Assembly: GCA_902728285.1 (NCBI GenBank)
Contig: CACVBU010000930.1
Coordinates: forward strand, 956,567-1,020,566
DNA length: 64,000 nucleotides
Source of the DNA: Clytia hemisphaerica
Lineage: Eukaryota > Cnidaria > Hydrozoa > Leptothecata > Clytiidae
Direction: 5' to 3'
Shown here: piece after piece, positions 60,115 through 64,000 of the stretch
Position numbering within the stretch: the stretch's first letter is position 1
How the letters are laid out: every line of letters starts with the position of its first letter
Position numbers and translations under genes: made by a program
Notes under the pieces: generated by a model
What the model saw: only the letters and a program-made list of their open reading frames with translations
What the model was told of the DNA's origin: nothing
Database searches by the model: none

Positions 60115-62046
60115 TTACCAGTGGATACCCCTTAGGGGCCGTCGACAAACAACTTTCCTTTTTTTTAACGGCCTGAGGCCGTTAAGGTTCAGACCCCCTC
60201 CCCCCCTACGTCTTAGCGGCCAAGAAAATTCTTCAAAAGTAAATACTTTCACTGGTCCATGGCCGCCATGTTCTTTCGATTCGTAATCCTCAAAGTTCTT
60301 CTTTTCGCACGGAAAAAAACATGTGGTTTTGAGCCGTGACCTTTCAATTTTGAAATTCCAAGCCCCGCAGCAAGTCAGGGCGGGATGGGTGGAGCAAGGA
60401 GTCAACTGAGGCGGAGGGAAAAATTGCCAACTTTCGTCACGTGACCAGTCATTTTTCTCGTCGAAGCATTAATTGGTGACCGGGAATAAGGTGAATGTCG
60501 TGTGGTTGCTTTGGTCTTAGCCTTTCTTCACATGTTTCTACTTTTTGGACTGATGAAATTTGTAAGTGAGACTTTCCTTTTTTTTTAACTTTTTTAACGG
60601 CATTGCAGTGACCCCCTCCCACCCCTTACGGCCAGAAGCCGTTAAAAAAAAGGAAAATCGTTTGTCGACGGCCCCTTAAACCTACAACATAAAAAGGTAC
60701 CCCCTATATCCTGATAGAGAAAACAGTAAGGGCTGAAACTTTTTTTGGTGAGTCTAGGCTACCTATGAATTTCTTCCCTGGGTATGGTATTTTATAAAAG
60801 CCGCCTAGGCAAGTACTTTTTTATTTTCTGGTTTACGGACATTTGGAGATGATCTTTTGGAGCGGAGGATGGAAAAAAAATAAAAATAAAATTGTTGTTT
60901 TCAAACTTTAATGTTGGAGAAAATAAAATGTGTTTTGAGGAAACTTAACATACACGGCAGAAAATCAAAGAAAGTTTTTCAGCTGGAAAATTGTGTTGAG
61001 CGCCATTGGAGGAAGCATATTGGGAAAAAGAGATAACTGTTTTCATACCCTTTTATCTTCCTTTCCTGCTCTTATAAAATAAAGTTTTTCTAAAAAAATC
61101 CATTTTATGGCAAACAGAATCAGAATTGCAAAAATAAATAAAATTTCTATGAATTTCAATTTTATTTTTATTTTATTTTTGCAAAAAAAACGTCGGCGAT
61201 TCCGTAAAAAAATAAAAAAGTAATTGCCCTAGAAAATTTTTATTGCTTGGTGAAAAAATGAAATTTTAGCAATTTACCCCTTAAAACCTACAAAATGAAT
61301 ACACCTTAAAACCTACAAACATTGAACCCTTGCTCACAACCTACTGAAAATGTAAAACTGCAATTCAAGTGCTGAACTGAACCGTGATTCAATTGATCAA
61401 ATACTTGCTAGAAATCCATTCCCAAAACAATATTGTATTTTTCAGAATTTCATACCCATAATGCAATTGTGCCTGTTTATTTGTCAAAAAACGGCTTTAA
61501 GTTTAAAGGGTCAAAACTTTTATTCACTTCATTTTTGATGTATGTTTAGTTACTAATGTTTTTCTAAATCTCCATCGTAGTTGTGACCTTTTGGTATGCA
61601 ATATGACCATGTTTTGAGAATGTCAATTTTCAGGCTTAACTGGCCACTACCATAAAATGAGCTTTAAAATAGAACTTTGAGGGCCTTACGATTCTTTGGG
61701 GTGTAACCATGGAGAAGAAAATGATTTTTTCGTATCTACCATAAGTATAGGTACCTAAAAAGTATAGGTTTTATGACCTTCAATTCATTTGTGTAATCTC
61801 TAGGTTCAAAAAACATGATATTTTGAAGGGATTTTTGATAAAATTGTCAATAATTTCTAATTTTACGATACTTTACTAAAATTAAAATTCTTGAAATTAG
61901 GTATTTTATGAAAGTACCTATATTAGAGATTGTAAAAAAGTGAATTAAACACTATCAAATTAAGTTTGGTGGTTAAGAGAGCTCAAAACCCAAGTTTGTA
62001 GGTTTTAAGGGGTATATATGTGGTTTTAAGGGGTATCCACTGGTAA
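60115..62046. mobile_element. Element with TTACCAGTGGATACCCCTTA ends
   Basis: The terminal inverted repeat TTACCAGTGGATACCCCTTA at 60115-60134 matches the inverse at 62027-62046. Joining across the nested insertion restores the motif CCCCTTAAACCTACA, mirrored by the right end TTTTAAGGGG. The interior is AT-rich and has repeats of CCTTAAAACCTACA near 61278-61320; no transposase is seen. Confidence 0.68.
60135..60675. repeat. PIF/Harbinger-like MITE, TTA target duplication
   Basis: Inverted ends GGGGCCGTCGACAAACAACT and its near inverse at right, with TTA at 60132-60134 and 60676-60678. 3-bp TWA duplications are the mark of PIF/Harbinger elements. The open frame 60115-60405 inside is probably not a gene. 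Confidence 0.82.
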
Positions 62047-62083
62047 CAACTTTATTTTGAAGTTTGTTTTAAAAAACAAAATC

Positions 62084-62562
62084 ATAGTGTCCTCCTGGGT
62101 TGGTTCCCCCCACTAAAAATCAAAATTTTTCTCCATTCCCCCCTCTTTTATTTCCCCCACCATATTTCAAAATTTTTCGGTTCCCCCCTCTTTTTTGAAT
62201 TCCCCCAGCTATTTGAAGATTTTGCGGTTCCCCATATGGTTAACATAAAAATGCCTTAAATCAAGTTTGAAATTTTGGAAAGCTTGAAAAAATAGCCTTG
62301 AAAGTGCTGGAAAAATGAAATAGTATTGAAAAGTTGGTTTATCCCAAAAGATTTGCTGATTTTATTGCTTAAACAGGTTTTGCAACAAGATCACCTTGAG
62401 ATCAGTGAAGTTCCCCCAGTCAAAATCTCCTAAATTTATGGTTTTCCCCCCTCTTTATTTTCCCCCAGCAAATTTCAAATTTTTCATTTTCCCCCATACT
62501 TTAAAAAAAGGGCCAAAATCAGAATCCCCCCCTTTATAAAGGGGGGAGGGGGAGGACACTAT
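62084..62562. repeat. Palindromic element, ATAGTGTCCTCC ends
   Basis: ATAGTGTCCTCCTGGGTTGG at left and GGGAGGGGGAGGACACTAT at right, with many TTCCCCC motifs between. Confidence 0.75.
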
Positions 62563-63039
62563 GCAAAACCCCCGTGCTAGATGATAATCTCATTTTCTTA
62601 ACTTATGGACCCATTTGGAAGTCTTTGTAATACAGATCATTTGGCAGTGTAGTTGCAGCCTATACAAGAATTGGAATCTAAAGTCTGAAGTCGTAACTCC
62701 TTGCCAGTGACCCCGCAGAGAAATTTTTAGTTGGCAGACACTGACTTTAGGTTGGTTTGGAAATCATTTTATTTTGAAATGTAATCTTCCACTTTAGATG
62801 AATACTTTTATTTATTTGGATTCATGAAAGGTTCAAGGTTTGCTTACTTTTTATTTCAAATTATTTCATTAATTTATTGAGCTGCAATATCTGATTGAAA
62901 AACTAAGATTTTTTATAGTTATCAGCGTGGGCTTGTCTGCCATTTTGAATTTCGATTTTTTTTCTCCTGTACTCGGCAATTTAGAGGTTGTTCGTAATAC
63001 GCCATTTGGCTTACGCGTAACACTTGTGATAGCTAATGT

Positions 63040-63484
63040 TACCTTAAGGGAAGAAATTTTCGCGAGAAGAAATTTTCGCGGAATTTAATTTCGCAAATTT
63101 GGGCATAATTGCGAAATTAAATTCCGCGAAACACACCAAATGCCTAAATCGCGTAATTAAATTCCGCGAAATTCAATTTTTTGTGGAGGAAGAAGACGGC
63201 GATGAAGTTTAATCATGACTTGTCATAAAAACATTCATATTTGATGTTATTATCTTGTTGCTAAAGTTTGTTAAATGTGACTCAAATATGTCTTGAAATG
63301 GATGAAAAATATGAAAAACATTTTCTCTGTAAAAAAAATGCAAAATTCACAAATTCCGTGAAACTTTTAAAATCGGCTCATTCATGAAATTAAATTCCGC
63401 AAAATTTGCCATTTTGAAACTCTGATTCGCGAAATTAAGTTCCGTGAAAATTTCTTCTCGCAAAAATTTCTTCCCTTAAGGTTA
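63040..63484. repeat. MITE, TACCTTAAGGGAAGAAATTT ends
   Basis: A 445-bp palindrome with tandem AATTTTCGCG/GAAATTAAATTCCGCG motifs inside. Its end resembles TACCTTATCGGGGAAAA of 32927-33098. Confidence 0.8.
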
Positions 63485-63495
63485 CAAAGGTGCAA

Positions 63496-63921
63496 AAAAT
63501 CACAATGGCGTCTTCAAAAATCGCTTTTTAGCAAAAAATAATCATAATTCCAATATACCCAAATCCAAAGCCCAGATGACTTTGATTTTCCTGCAGTATT
63601 TCCAGAATACTATCACTGCAAGAAAATTCGGGCCCATGTCTATTGTCATTTTAGAGATTTTTTCAGTCCAAATTTGGATTTTTGCCTGAAAAATGGCTCT
63701 TAGCAGGGATTTTATTTCCATAATGGGGGACATAGACGCATCCCAGACCCAAGTGATTTTGATTTCCCTGGAGTATCTCCAGAGTACTATCACTGCAAAA
63801 AAATTCAATCAGCATTTAAACTCAGTTTGTAGAACCTTGCCTTAAAAATGCTATTTTTTGATAAAAATGATTTTTTTTGCTACAGTAAAAAGCAATTTTT
63901 GAAGACGATATTGCGATTTTT
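63496..63921. repeat. Palindromic element
   Basis: AAAAAATCACAATGGCGTCT faces the inverse of AAGACGATATTGCGATTTTTT; internally two diverged copies of a segment with AGTACTATCACTGCAA / AATACTATCACTGCAA. Confidence 0.7.
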
Positions 63922-64000
63922 TGAAAAAAGTGAAAATATTGAAATTCATTTTGCTTAAAGACTTTACTGAACACTTCCATCTCGGAAAATTTCAGACCTG

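Noticed and set aside
60115-60405. 96-codon minus-strand frame
   Set aside because: Lies over the arm of a MITE and its target; no similarity to a protein I know.

Overview
The window is nuclear DNA of an invertebrate animal. It is AT-rich, protein genes are split by GT-AG introns of about 0.1 to 4 kb, and miniature transposons, foldback elements, Penelope-like elements and decayed LINEs are dense. The species cannot be fixed from the sequence. Nothing looks bacterial: even the one gene with a strongly bacterial-type product, a creatinase, has five ordinary introns.

Four host loci can be rebuilt by matching splice sites and codon phase. (1) 271-3176, minus: the middle of an extracellular protein with beta-repeat-like modules followed by a complete F5/8 type C (discoidin) domain; it runs off the left edge. 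(2) 15118-26110, minus: eight exons, 944 residues, a secreted protein with a Lys/Glu/Ala-rich region, a run of 15 histidines and a C-terminal furin-type basic site; family not recognised. (3) 29550-38682, plus: a signal-peptide exon plus a single Cys-to-Cys helical unit ending in TGA, followed by ten exons in one open phase chain. The first six are one-exon repeats of C-x48-C or C-x51-C type. Whether this is one gene or two depends on a TGA lying directly on a splice donor. (4) 46263-51310, plus: six exons, 443 residues, a creatinase with all checked active-site positions and a likely mitochondrial presequence.

Between these, 6854-14500 is a nested transposon: a truncated LINE (13-bp target duplication, poly-A tail) was hit by a Penelope-like element arranged as a near-perfect 1.8-kb inverted repeat (12-bp duplication) and by a foldback element whose ends are inverted 46-bp minisatellites (9-bp duplication). 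A second, unrelated foldback element with 21-bp repeats lies in the long last intron of the poly-His gene. A decayed LINE lies on the minus strand at 55256-59560. At least eighteen palindromic MITE-like elements from about ten families fill introns and intergenic DNA.

Loci 2 and 3 are divergent, about 3.4 kb apart, and both encode secreted, Lys-rich, helix-prone proteins of no family I recognise. Together with the intron-bearing creatinase they are the most interesting content. All gene models rest on reading splice sites and phases by eye, without transcript data.
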